DNA of 64,000 nucleotides from the NCBI RefSeq assembly GCF_002441715.1, contig NZ_JXJX01000006.1, positions 97,571 through 161,570 of the forward strand. Reading direction: 5' to 3'. The notes beneath the pieces were generated by a model. It ran no database searches. It had not been told where the DNA came from and saw only the letters and a list, made by a program, of their open reading frames with translations. Positions 17,157 through 25,251 of the stretch are shown one piece after another. The stretch is from Pseudolactococcus plantarum. GTDB taxonomy: Bacteria > Bacillota > Bacilli > Lactobacillales > Streptococcaceae. The translations under genes and the position numbers were made by a program. Numbering within the stretch: position 1 is the stretch's first letter; the number at the start of each line of letters is the position of its first letter.

Positions 17157-17883
17157 ATTAATCTCTAAAGAAGAAATAGACAAATGGGAATTAAAGCGTT
17201 TGAGGTATGAGTATAACTTTTTGATAAAAAAGGGATTTAGATTAAATCCTGACTTGTTATCCTTAGCGCATATTGATCAAGCTAGGGAAGCATTAGGGAG
17301 AATGAAATCTTCTCAAGATCCTGAAGTATTTCGAAGTTTACTAAAAAAACGGTATACATTCGGAAATTTCGTCTCAAAAATTGCAGCTAAGCTCTCAAGA
17401 GGGAACAGAAAGTTTAGTATGGCTGAACTGATAATTCAGCATACTGATATGACCCCTGAGGAAGTCATGGAAAAGATAGAAACCATCATGTTAGTCAATA
17501 GTGCTGAGCATCTATTTATGAATTTAGCTACAAATCCGGATCATTTTGTCTTAACTGCTACAGATAAAAATAGACAAGAAGTGATTGAATATACAGGGGG
17601 ATCGCCTTTACCAACTAGATTTTTTGCGCATTATGGGGATGTTCAGGGCTTGCGGTCTAGTTTGAGTCAAGACTATCAAGTGCAAGCCGCTGGCACTGCA
17701 AAGCTTGAAGATGGTACGATTATTGGTGGCGTGCGGCACCAAATAAAGCAAGAAAAAGATGGGTTGCGTTTTAAAGCATTGGTAGAATTTCCATCAGTTC
17801 TACCGCGTTATATGATCAGAAAACATCAATACCATTTGGCTTGTGAATTTAGAAGATGGATTGGCTATGTCATCAACGCGTAA
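17134..17883 (+). CDS. Unrecognised 249-residue protein in a MarR operon
   Basis: The ATG at 17134 has AAGGAGG (17120-17126) and lies inside the end of the MarR gene. I do not recognise a family. The first ~110 residues are helical and basic (EEIDKWELKRLRYEYNFLIKKGF, FGNFVSKIAAKLSRGNRKF). The middle is helical and acidic (MTPEEVMEKIETIMLVNSAEHLFMNL). The C-terminal ~100 residues look like beta strands: a PLPTRFFAHYGD stretch, AAGTAKLEDGTIIGGVRHQI, and FKALVEFPSVLPRYM. There is no signal peptide or membrane span, so it should be cytosolic. The tight overlap suggests joint regulation with the MarR protein. Some residues with amide or His side chains (HYGD, GGVRHQ) could form a site, but no catalytic motif is evident. 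Confidence 0.7.
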   Translation: MEIVINHKLISKEEIDKWELKRLRYEYNFLIKKGFRLNPDLLSLAHIDQAREALGRMKSSQDPEVFRSLLKKRYTFGNFVSKIAAKLSRGNRKFSMAELIIQHTDMTPEEVMEKIETIMLVNSAEHLFMNLATNPDHFVLTATDKNRQEVIEYTGGSPLPTRFFAHYGDVQGLRSSLSQDYQVQAAGTAKLEDGTIIGGVRHQIKQEKDGLRFKALVEFPSVLPRYMIRKHQYHLACEFRRWIGYVINA

Positions 17884-18020
17884 CGATGGTCTGCTTTTTT
17901 TGTCATCTATTAATGTTTAAGTCACGAGGCGGTGGTTTACGGCGGTCGCATTGAACTCCATTGTTTTTTATTGTGTACCCTATTTTTAACAATTGCTTAA
18001 CAAGCGAGTTGTGCCCCCTA

Positions 18021-18050
18021 TTGCGGTTTAGTGAGCTTGCGTGGTATAAT
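18021..18050 (+). promoter_or_regulatory. cshA promoter ending six bases before the ATG
   Basis: TTGCGG (18021-18026), 18-bp spacer, extended -10 TGG-TATAAT (18045-18050). The ATG at 18057 falls on the expected transcription start; there is no ribosome binding site. Confidence 0.72.
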
Positions 18051-18056
18051 CACAAG

Positions 18057-19517
18057 ATGAAGACATTTGATACTTTAAATATTAGTCATAAAACAAAGCA
18101 AGCATTGACTGCGCTGAATTATATTGAACCTACGCAAGTACAGGAGTCTGTGATTAGTGAGATGATCGCAGGTCATGACCTACTTGTTAAATCACAGACA
18201 GGTAGTGGTAAAACAGCTGCATTTGCTATTCCAATCGTGGAAAGCATTGCTTGGGAAGAACGCCGCCCTCAGGTACTTGTACTTGCCCCAACGAGAGAGT
18301 TAGCATCACAAATTAGCGAAGAAATTTTTAATATTGGCCGTTTCAAACGTATTAAGGTTGAAACGTTAATCGGCCATGCTTCTTTTCAAGCACAAGCCCG
18401 TAATTTGAAGGAACGCACACATGTTGTCGTTGCCACACCTGGTAGATTATTGGATCATATCGAACAAGGGACGATTCAGCTAGGGTTAGTGAAACTGATG
18501 GTACTCGATGAAGTTGATGAGATGCTTAGCATGGGGTTCATGGATCAAGTTGATGCCATCTTTGATGCCTTGTCAAGTCGACCACAAGTGGCACTGTTTT
18601 CGGCCACATTACCTCAGGAAGTAAAAGATATCGCCGATTTTTATGTCAAAAATCCTACTGTAGTCGAAGTGGAGGCAACCAACGCCGTATCAAAACGAAT
18701 TAATCAGTCTTTCTACTTAGTAGACCAAGCAGATAAGCTTGAAAGCCTTTATCAGCTACTGGTCATTGAAAATCCAGATTCAGCGATTATTTTTGCCAAT
18801 ACTCGCGCTGCTGTTGATGATATTTCGACATTTTTACAGCAAAAAAATGTGAATACTGAAACCTTACATGGCGGAATGGAACAACGTGATAGAACTCGGG
18901 TTATCAATGACTTTAAGCATAATTATTTCCGCTATTTGATTGCAACTGATGTTGCAGCACGTGGGATTGATGTGGCAGATATTGCAGTTGTCTATAACTA
19001 TGATCTACCTGACAATCCAGATGCCTATACACATCGCATCGGTCGCTCAGCACGTTTTGAAAAAACAGGACAAGCGATTGCTTTAGTGAGCCCTGCGCAA
19101 CGCAGTGATTTTGCTAAAATCGAGCAAGCTCAAAAGCTACTTGGTGCATCAATAGTTGAGATGCAGCTGCCAAGTATCAGTTTAGTTGATAAACGTCTTT
19201 CGTCCTTTATCGCCAAACAAAATCGTGCCTTAGTGTTAAAAAAAGATAAGAATACGCTGTTTAAAGACGAGATTATGAAACTGCATATTAATGCAGGCAA
19301 GAAGACAAAACTCAGAGCTGGTGATGTCGTGGGTGCAATTACGAGTATTCCAGGGATCACGGGTGATGATGTTGGCGTGATTTCGATTGTTGATGTGTCG
19401 ACTTTTGTCGAAATTTTAAATGGCAAAGGCGCCAAAGTATTAAAGGCGTTGCAAACTGAAAAAATTAAGGGTAGAGTTCGTAAAGTATCACGAGCAAATG
19501 CGGGGAAATATGAGTAA
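18057..19517 (+). CDS. cshA: DEAD-box RNA helicase, CshA type
   Basis: An ATP-dependent RNA helicase used in cold adaptation, RNA decay and ribosome assembly. 486 residues from the ATG at 18057, where the Q-motif region begins as in relatives (FDTLNISHKTKQAL, EPTQVQ). Seen in order: AQTGSGKT-type motif I (SQTGSGKTAAF), PTRELASQI (Ia), ATPGRLLDHI (Ib), motif II as DEVD rather than DEAD, SATLP (III), IIFANTRA (IV), HGGMEQRDR, TDVAARGID (V) and HRIGRSARF (VI). A C-terminal DbpA-like RNA-binding domain (about residues 400-475) follows. Ends with a basic tail. The message is predicted to be leaderless. Confidence 0.93.
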   Translation: MKTFDTLNISHKTKQALTALNYIEPTQVQESVISEMIAGHDLLVKSQTGSGKTAAFAIPIVESIAWEERRPQVLVLAPTRELASQISEEIFNIGRFKRIKVETLIGHASFQAQARNLKERTHVVVATPGRLLDHIEQGTIQLGLVKLMVLDEVDEMLSMGFMDQVDAIFDALSSRPQVALFSATLPQEVKDIADFYVKNPTVVEVEATNAVSKRINQSFYLVDQADKLESLYQLLVIENPDSAIIFANTRAAVDDISTFLQQKNVNTETLHGGMEQRDRTRVINDFKHNYFRYLIATDVAARGIDVADIAVVYNYDLPDNPDAYTHRIGRSARFEKTGQAIALVSPAQRSDFAKIEQAQKLLGASIVEMQLPSISLVDKRLSSFIAKQNRALVLKKDKNTLFKDEIMKLHINAGKKTKLRAGDVVGAITSIPGITGDDVGVISIVDVSTFVEILNGKGAKVLKALQTEKIKGRVRKVSRANAGKYE

Positions 19518-19634
19518 ACGCATAGCCTATCTGAGGATTGAGGGATTGTCTTAGGGTTAAAGATTAGCTAAAGTATCACTCGTAGAGTTCTTATCAGACT
19601 GAATCAAGTTAAGCTAATATCCCTGAAAGCAAGT

Positions 19635-19673
19635 AAAGACTTAATTTAGCTTACCTAAGTTAAGTCTTTTTGC
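19635..19673 (+). terminator. cshA terminator merged with the rpiA promoter
   Basis: 15-bp stem with G-T pairs (19635-19649 with 19655-19669), loop CTTAC, then TTTTT. The right arm and T-run fill the -35 and spacer region of the rpiA promoter. Confidence 0.78.
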
Positions 19674-19679
19674 TATAAT
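19651..19679 (+). promoter_or_regulatory. rpiA promoter ending six bases before the ATG
   Basis: Extended -10 TGC-TATAAT (19674-19679); the -35 (TTACCT, 19651-19656) is weak. The ATG at 19686 is at the expected transcription start. Confidence 0.7.
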
Positions 19680-19685
19680 GAGTTT

Positions 19686-20369
19686 ATGGAAAATATAAAA
19701 AAAATAGTTGGTATTGAGGCAGCAAAATTTGTCAAGGATGGTATGATTGTCGGGCTAGGGACGGGATCTACTGCTGCTTTTTTTGTTGAAGAATTGGGAC
19801 GTCGTGTTGCACAAGAAAATCTACAGATTACGGGTGTGACAACGTCTAGTGTGACGAGTGAGCAGGCCAAACGTCTTGGGATAGCATTAAAAGATATCGA
19901 TGATGTTGCCTATATCGATTTAACTGTTGATGGAGCTGATGAAGTAGACCTTGATTTAAATGGTATCAAGGGTGGCGGCGCAGCACTTTTGATGGAAAAA
20001 ATTGTTGCAACGTATAGTAAAGATTATATTTGGATTGCAGATGACTCTAAGATGGTCAAACATTTGGGGGCATTTCCTTTGCCAGTAGAGGTCGTTACTT
20101 TTGGTAGTGGACAAGTATTTAGATTGTTTGAGACATTAGGTTTTAATCCTAGATTACGTGTGGATGCTAATGACGTAGCAGTTGTTACAGATATGGGCAA
20201 TTACATCATTGATTTACATATGAAGGAAATAAAAGAACCGCAACGTCTAGCCAAATTATTAGATGAGACAGTTGGCGTCGTAGAGCACGGGTTATTTAAT
20301 GATATGGTAAAAACAGTTATTGTTGGTAGTGCAGATGGCAATGTGAAGATAATCACAAATAACTTGTAA
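19686..20369 (+). CDS. rpiA: Ribose-5-phosphate isomerase A
   Basis: Interconverts ribose 5-phosphate and ribulose 5-phosphate in the pentose phosphate pathway; gnd of the same pathway lies elsewhere in this window. 227 residues. Seen: [17 protein letters not shown] (phosphate-binding loop), [11 protein letters not shown], the catalytic DGADEVD and [14 protein letters not shown], all in family order. No Shine-Dalgarno precedes the ATG and the promoter leaves no room for one, so translation probably begins on a leaderless message. There is no clear operon partner downstream. Confidence 0.95.
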   Translation: MENIKKIVGIEAAKFVKDGMIVGLGTGSTAAFFVEELGRRVAQENLQITGVTTSSVTSEQAKRLGIALKDIDDVAYIDLTVDGADEVDLDLNGIKGGGAALLMEKIVATYSKDYIWIADDSKMVKHLGAFPLPVEVVTFGSGQVFRLFETLGFNPRLRVDANDVAVVTDMGNYIIDLHMKEIKEPQRLAKLLDETVGVVEHGLFNDMVKTVIVGSADGNVKIITNNL

Positions 20370-20496
20370 TCGTTTCCAAAATAATGTAAAATGGATGTTA
20401 AAGTGATCAATCAACTAGATATTTCACGAGCTAGTGCTGGTTTTGAGGTGATCCTTGTAGCAGTTGTCATTATTTAGAAAAGAGTATTGTTAAGGT

Positions 20497-21234
20497 ATGT
20501 ACACACCAGAAGAAATTTTAGAACAAACTGCAATAACTGCAGTCGTTAAAGTAAACAAACCATTACTAACTAAAGTAATATTGGGTTTTATCGGTGGGGC
20601 GATGATTTCTTTAGGGTATCTAGCCTATCTACGGGTCGGTGGTGGTATCGTTGGGGCAGCAGTTTTTCCTGTTGGTTTAATTGTGATTTTACTTGCAGGA
20701 GGAGAGCTGATAACTGGCAATATGATGGCAGTTGCAGTTGGGTATTTTAAAAAACGTGTGACATTATCAGAGTTACTAAAAAATTGGTTTATCATCACAG
20801 TAGCTAATGTTTTAGGTGCTATATTCGTTGCTTATGCGTTTGGCGTATTGGCAGGTACGCTTACCTCAGGTGCTCCGCTCAAAGAAGCCGTTCATGTTGC
20901 CCAAGGCAAATTAGATGCTAATTTTTTGACATCCTTTTTTTCTGGGATTGGCTGTAATTGGTTTGTTGGATTAGCGGTATGGTTGAGCTATGGTGCTAAA
21001 GATTTTTCAGGAAAAATACTTGCCATCTGGTTTCCTGTGATGACGTTTGTCGCGATTGGGTTTCAGCATAGTGTTGCAAATAGCTTTTTAATTCCGTTTA
21101 TTATTTTTATAGGTCATGCGAGTTGGCTGGATTTTGTAGCGAATTTTATTCCTGTTTACTTAGGTAATATTGTGGGTGGTGCAATTTTAATCTCATTATT
21201 TTATACACTAGCTTATCAAAAGCATGAAAGATAA
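20497..21234 (+). CDS. Formate/nitrite transporter family channel
   Basis: 245 residues with six hydrophobic spans, the FNT fold (pentameric channel for small monovalent anions such as formate, nitrite, lactate or hydrosulfide). Seen: GGAMISLGYLAY in TM1, the repeated AGGELITGNMMAVAVG and SGIGCNWFVGLAVWLS segments that form the broken helices, and the selectivity-site FQHSVAN with its central His. In lactic acid bacteria a formate or lactate role is plausible. The only Shine-Dalgarno candidates are AAGG right at the ATG or AAAAGAG 12 bases before it, so the start is a little uncertain. Confidence 0.9.
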   Translation: MYTPEEILEQTAITAVVKVNKPLLTKVILGFIGGAMISLGYLAYLRVGGGIVGAAVFPVGLIVILLAGGELITGNMMAVAVGYFKKRVTLSELLKNWFIITVANVLGAIFVAYAFGVLAGTLTSGAPLKEAVHVAQGKLDANFLTSFFSGIGCNWFVGLAVWLSYGAKDFSGKILAIWFPVMTFVAIGFQHSVANSFLIPFIIFIGHASWLDFVANFIPVYLGNIVGGAILISLFYTLAYQKHER

Positions 21235-21261
21235 AAAAACTGTCGATTGACAGTTTTTTAT
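21232..21261. terminator. Two-way terminator between FNT and Nudix genes
   Basis: Stem AAAAAACTGTC with GACAGTTTTTT around GATT. Confidence 0.88.
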
Positions 21262-21710
21262 TATAATGAATTGAGATAGTCTTGCCATACTTGAATGCCC
21301 CATTTGTGGCTACCTCTTTTTAATTTAGTGATCGCGATATCAACAGGAAACCAATCAATATGATTAAAATCTTCAAGTGGTGCCCCTAACACTTCGTAAT
21401 CAATTGTTTCATAAATATAGGCTGGATTATAGTAATAGGTATCACGATGAGATGAATAGAAGTACTCATCTGCTTGACCAAGATATTTACCTAATTTAGC
21501 TTTAGCACCAAGCTCTTCATGTAATTCTCGAACGAGTGCTTTTTTGTGATCTTCACCAGCCTCTATTTCACCACCAGGTAAGAAATAAGCGCCATTTGGA
21601 GCTTGTACAAGACAAATCTCAGAATTATTGTGTCGTGATACAATACCATAGACGCCATAACGTGCTTGATATTGTTTATGGTCAAGTTTGCTGCCAAAAG
21701 TTGGGATCAT
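21261..21710 (-). CDS. Nudix hydrolase
   Basis: 149 residues with a full Nudix box (GEIEAGEDHKKALVRELHEELGA, residues about 47-69; G-x5-E-x7-REL-HEELG). The core is preceded by YFLPGGE. The C-terminal part with DWFPVDIAITKLKRGSHKW resembles the MutT/RppH-like group annotated as hydrolases of nucleoside phosphates, but the substrate cannot be given. GGAGA stands seven bases before the ATG. It is a single gene, closed by a shared terminator with the FNT gene. Confidence 0.88.
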   Translation of the reverse strand: MIPTFGSKLDHKQYQARYGVYGIVSRHNNSEICLVQAPNGAYFLPGGEIEAGEDHKKALVRELHEELGAKAKLGKYLGQADEYFYSSHRDTYYYNPAYIYETIDYEVLGAPLEDFNHIDWFPVDIAITKLKRGSHKWGIQVWQDYLNSL

Positions 21711-21927
21711 ATTCTTTTCTCCGTTAATTTTCTTAAGTCTATTCTATCAAATTTTGATAAAATTTGATAAAATAAATTAAGTTAAGTTAGGTAAATGATA
21801 GTGTTTGTGTAAAATGCTAATGAAAAAGATAACAGTAGGCGTTTGATATGAGAAATAAATCAAACCCTATATCAGATGAGTCTGACAAAAGGCTTATTTT
21901 ATCGAGTGATTTGGAGATAGTCGTAAA

Positions 21928-22779
21928 GTGAAGAAGATAAATTTTAGTAAAATAATTATCATGGCATTGATCATGATGATTGCTGCCTGTATTGCTATCT
22001 TAGTGTCAGCACAGCATTATAAGGAAAAAAGATCCCCCTCTGCCATGAGTGTCGTAATTAATGAAAGTGTCGGTGGCATTGATCGGGTGATTGGCGTTCC
22101 TTTTAATTTTTTCCAAAATAAATTAAGTGATTTAGGTCATTTTATGGCAACGTATGAACAAAATGCCAGTTTGAGTAAACAAGTCACTAAATTATCGGAT
22201 GATTCGAGTGACGTTAGTAGTCTTAAAGCAGAAAATAAGGCACTCAAATCAGCTCTGGCTTTACAAAACACGTTGACAAACTACGATAAACTTTCAGCTA
22301 ATGTCATTGTTAGAAGTCCTAATGCTTGGAATGATACGATGACTATTGACAAAGGGAAATCAGATGACTTAGCCCAAGATATGATAGTGATGAGTAATGG
22401 TGGGGTTGTTGGACGAGTTGTACAGGTCAACCAAACAACATCGAAAGTCGCACTTTTAACATCTGATAAAGCCTTAGAGAGCAAAATTCCAGTTAGACTT
22501 GGGACTGCAGAAAATCCTGCATTTGGCCTAATTACTGGGTACGATGCACAACAAAATGCTTTTATTGTGACACAAATTTCATCTGATCTCAAATTTAACA
22601 AAGGAGACGCTGTAGTAACATCAGGTTTAGGTGGTAATTCACCAGCAGATTTGAATGTTGGTGAAATCATTGGTGAAAAACCAAATACTAAAAGTGTCGA
22701 TCGCGAAGTTTATGTGAAACCAGCTGGACAATTTAGTAACATGCAATTTGCCTTTGTGATTAAGCGTGGCTTACAATAA
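21928..22779 (+). CDS. mreC: Rod shape-determining protein MreC
   Basis: MreC spans the membrane once and organises peripheral wall synthesis; in ovoid lactococci and streptococci it serves elongation at midcell. 283 residues from GTG 21928 (GGAG 11 bases upstream). Seen: TM at about residues 9-27, a coiled coil at about 70-110 (QVTKLSDDSSDVSSLKAENKALKSAL), then the beta-rich periplasmic-type domain (VIVRSPNAWNDTMTIDKGK, GVVGRVVQVN, VTSGLGG). mreD is next but 258 bases away instead of directly adjacent. Confidence 0.93.
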   Translation: MKKINFSKIIIMALIMMIAACIAILVSAQHYKEKRSPSAMSVVINESVGGIDRVIGVPFNFFQNKLSDLGHFMATYEQNASLSKQVTKLSDDSSDVSSLKAENKALKSALALQNTLTNYDKLSANVIVRSPNAWNDTMTIDKGKSDDLAQDMIVMSNGGVVGRVVQVNQTTSKVALLTSDKALESKIPVRLGTAENPAFGLITGYDAQQNAFIVTQISSDLKFNKGDAVVTSGLGGNSPADLNVGEIIGEKPNTKSVDREVYVKPAGQFSNMQFAFVIKRGLQ

Positions 22780-22809
22780 AAACAACTTTCTGTAATAAAA
22801 AGTTGTGCA

Positions 22810-22877
22810 AACGATAGTTGACTAGAGATAGTAAAGGTTCACTCTAGTCAACTATCGTTAGGCCGACTACTAGTCGG
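22810..22877. repeat. Strong palindromes between mreC and mreD
   Basis: A perfect 18-bp inverted repeat (22810-22827 with 22842-22859, 14-base loop) is followed by a second 7-bp one (22863-22869 with 22871-22877). No T-run follows. A weaker hairpin just after mreC (around 22786-22811) adds to the structure. Confidence 0.8.
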
Positions 22878-23037
22878 TTAACTTTATCAGTAATGCAGAC
22901 GTTTTATTGCCAAAGCAATCTAAGTAAACAATACGATATAGCGCAAGTGATGTTACTTATCTTGTGCCAAGTACTACTTAGCTTACTTTATAAAAAAAAG
23001 TTGAGCAAGACTGATTTTATGTTGGGAAGGACCAAAT

Positions 23038-23571
23038 TTGAGTAGAATTGCATTCCAATTTTTGACCCCATTTATTTTGTTATTAAGTATGTTATTGGAC
23101 GGTCAAATGACACAATTATTGAGTCACCATGCGTTGATGATTACCTCATGTTTATTTTTGATTTTTTTGACATACAGTATCTTGCAACATAGCTATCGTT
23201 ATATGATTATCGTGGCTTTTGTAATGGGTGTTATCTATGATAGCTATTATATAGGAGTTTATGGTATAGCCAGTCTTTTGTTTCCACTGATTGTGCTGTT
23301 TGTCTATAATATCAGAAAGACAGTTTTTGAAAATAGATTGACACGTATCTTTACAATTATTATTATTGTATCTGCATTTGAGTTTTTTTCAGCAGTCATG
23401 ATGTGGGCATTTCAATTATCTAATTTTAATTTCGGTGAATATATCATTTATGAGATGGCGCCAAGTCTTGCGTTAAATATCTGTTACGCACTACTACTGC
23501 AGTTTCCACTAGAACGTTTTTATGGTATGACAAAAGCATACGAAACATTACAAAAAAACACTAAATTGTAA
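23038..23571 (+). CDS. mreD: Rod shape-determining protein MreD
   Basis: 177 residues and about five hydrophobic spans, the integral membrane partner of MreC. The TTG at 23038 has GGGAAGG before it. Conserved features are weak in this family, but size, topology (hydrophobic start IAFQFLTPFILLLSMLLDG, central MGVIYDSYYIGVYGIASLLFPL with the typical D-x-x-x-x-x-x-G) and place between mreC and the PcsB/Usp45 gene make the call safe. MreB is absent nearby, as in cocci. Confidence 0.9.
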   Translation: MSRIAFQFLTPFILLLSMLLDGQMTQLLSHHALMITSCLFLIFLTYSILQHSYRYMIIVAFVMGVIYDSYYIGVYGIASLLFPLIVLFVYNIRKTVFENRLTRIFTIIIIVSAFEFFSAVMMWAFQLSNFNFGEYIIYEMAPSLALNICYALLLQFPLERFYGMTKAYETLQKNTKL

Positions 23572-23583
23572 CAATGTTGTAAC
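23567..23583 (+). promoter_or_regulatory. WalR/VicR-type box before usp45
   Basis: TGTAAC-N5-TGTAAC, an exact fit to the WalR (YycF/VicR) direct repeat TGTWAH-N5-TGTWAH. It lies 21 bases before the -10 TATAAT (23605-23610), the place of an activator. Confidence 0.8.
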
Positions 23584-23661
23584 ATAATATAAGCTATGAA
23601 AGCGTATAATGAATTTTGAAGCTAGTTATTTTAGCTAATTTGAGGAGAAAAACGTTAAAAT

Positions 23662-24894
23662 ATGAAGAAAAGACTTATCTCGGCGGTTTTATTATCTACC
23701 GTTATCTTATCGACAGTATCGGCAACATTCACAGTTTCTGCAGATGACACAGATGCTAAAATTGCTGCACAAGATGCTAAAATTGCCTCGACAAAGAGTG
23801 CTGAATCATCAGCACAAGCAGAAGTATCTACTATCCAATCACAAGTTGATAGTTTAAAATCAAAACAAGACAAACTTAAAAATGATACAGCAGATTTATT
23901 AAAAGAATCTCAAAAACTACAAGTTAAAATTTTATCTTTAACTAAAGAAATTGCAGAACGTGATGAGTCTCTTAAAGCACAAGCAAGATCAGCACAAACT
24001 GATGGTGCTGCAACATCATACGTTGATGCAGTTGTGAGCTCTAAGTCGCTTTCAGATGTTGTGACACGTATCTCAGCTATGAGAACAATTGTTAAAGCAA
24101 ATGATGATATGCTTAAACAACAAGAAGCAGCTAAAAAAGAACTTGACGAATCAGTTAAATCTAACCAAGCTAAAGTAGATGAAGGTTATAAATTAATTGA
24201 TGAAATGGACGCTCAAGCTAAAACGCTTGATACACGTCAAGCTGAGCTTAAAGTTGCACAATTGAACTTGTCAGCTGAACGTGCATCTGCTGAAGGTGAA
24301 AAACAATCACTTTTAGATCAAAAAGCAGCAGCACAACAACAAGCAGCCCAAGCAGCAGCAGCAGAAAAAGCTTATAACGATCAAGTAAAAGCAGCAGCAA
24401 CAACAAATGCGGATACAACTGCAGCTATTAACACAAACACTAATACTAACACAAATACAAACACAAACACAAACACTGATGGTGGTGGTAGTGCAACACC
24501 AACACCACAACCTACACCACAGCCAACACCAACACCAACACCACAGCCTACACCAACACCACAGCCAAGTAACAATACTTACCCTGTAGGACAGTGTACT
24601 TGGAGCGCTAAAGTCTTAGCACCTTGGGCTGGTAACAACTGGGGTAACGGAGGCCAATGGGCTGCTTCAGCAGCAGCAGCAGGCTTCAGCACAGGTAGTC
24701 AACCACGTGTTGGTGCAATTGCATCATGGAACGATGGTGGCTATGGTCACGTAGCAGTTGTAACAGCTGTTCAAAGTGCAACAAGTATTCAAGTTAGCGA
24801 ATGTAACTATGCAGGTAACCAAAGTATTGGTAACTATCGTGGATGGTTCAATCCAACGAATTGCCAAGGTTCAGTAACTTACATTTACCCATAA
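23662..24894 (+). CDS. usp45: Secreted CHAP-domain peptidoglycan hydrolase (Usp45/PcsB type)
   Basis: 410 residues. A signal peptide ends at VSA-DD (after residue 27). A long coiled coil (about 30-240) carries the FtsX-binding fold of PcsB-type proteins. A low-complexity linker follows: an (NT)n tract at about 253-270 and a Pro-Thr-Gln tract at about 277-302. The C-terminal CHAP domain has Cys312 (GQCTW), His363 (YGHVAV) and Glu380 (SECNY). This is the homologue of Usp45, the main secreted lactococcal protein, and of PcsB, which splits septa under FtsEX control; the place behind mreCD is that of pcsB. GAGGAG stands 14 bases before the ATG, longer than usual. Confidence 0.93.
   Translation: MKKRLISAVLLSTVILSTVSATFTVSADDTDAKIAAQDAKIASTKSAESSAQAEVSTIQSQVDSLKSKQDKLKNDTADLLKESQKLQVKILSLTKEIAERDESLKAQARSAQTDGAATSYVDAVVSSKSLSDVVTRISAMRTIVKANDDMLKQQEAAKKELDESVKSNQAKVDEGYKLIDEMDAQAKTLDTRQAELKVAQLNLSAERASAEGEKQSLLDQKAAAQQQAAQAAAAEKAYNDQVKAAATTNADTTAAINTNTNTNTNTNTNTNTDGGGSATPTPQPTPQPTPTPTPQPTPTPQPSNNTYPVGQCTWSAKVLAPWAGNNWGNGGQWAASAAAAGFSTGSQPRVGAIASWNDGGYGHVAVVTAVQSATSIQVSECNYAGNQSIGNYRGWFNPTNCQGSVTYIYP
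24427..24565. repeat. Short tandem repeats in the usp45 linker
   Basis: Runs of ACAAAY/ACTAAY hexamers at 24430-24477 code for Asn-Thr dipeptides, then repeated ACACCAACACCA/CAGCC blocks to 24565 code for Thr-Pro and Gln-Pro. Hexamer gain or loss keeps the frame. Confidence 0.8.
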
Positions 24895-24946
24895 ATCGAT
24901 TAACCTATAACCTATAACAGATAACTGTTATAACGTGATCATATGA

Positions 24947-24978
24947 AGTAGTAAAACTAAGTTTTACTGCTTTTTTTG
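24947..24978 (+). terminator. usp45 terminator
   Basis: Stem AGTAAAAC (24950-24957) with GTTTTACT (24961-24968), loop TAA, then a T7 run. The remainder of the gap to secA (24979-25170) holds nothing I can name. Confidence 0.8.
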
Positions 24979-25170
24979 TATCAAATTTAGGGTCTGTCCC
25001 TTTAAGAGGTGATAAATATGGTTATATTTAAAATTTATACAGTAAGATGTGATTATTTGTTTGTTAGGTGTTCTATTTTTTCTTCTATTTCAGAGGCTAA
25101 GATAGATATTTTTTAAAAAATAAAAGGCAGATTATATCTACTATGAAGTACATATTGTCTATTATTGTAT

Positions 25171-25199
25171 TTGAACTTAATCTAATAAAATGGTAGAAT
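25171..25199 (+). promoter_or_regulatory. secA promoter
   Basis: TTGAAC (25171-25176), 17-bp spacer, extended -10 TGG-TAGAAT (25194-25199). Confidence 0.75.
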
Positions 25200-25251
25200 T
25201 AAAGGAAGTATTCTGTTTTAGAACAAGTGCTAAAATGATCTAGGAGAAAAA

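Noticed and set aside
20391..20477. 28-codon frame between rpiA and the FNT gene (MDVKVINQLD...)
   Set aside because: No ribosome binding site and no recognisable similarity; too short to support.
22786..22811. Hairpin ACAACTTT/AAAGTTGT after mreC as terminator
   Set aside because: No T-run follows; kept only as part of the structured gap.
24427..24565. Direct repeats that could suggest a CRISPR-like array
   Set aside because: The units are 6-12 bases, in frame inside a gene, without spacers.
24313..24589. Frames rich in Cys/Val/Gly or Gln/His opposite or beside usp45
   Set aside because: Low-complexity shadows of the repeat tracts in usp45.
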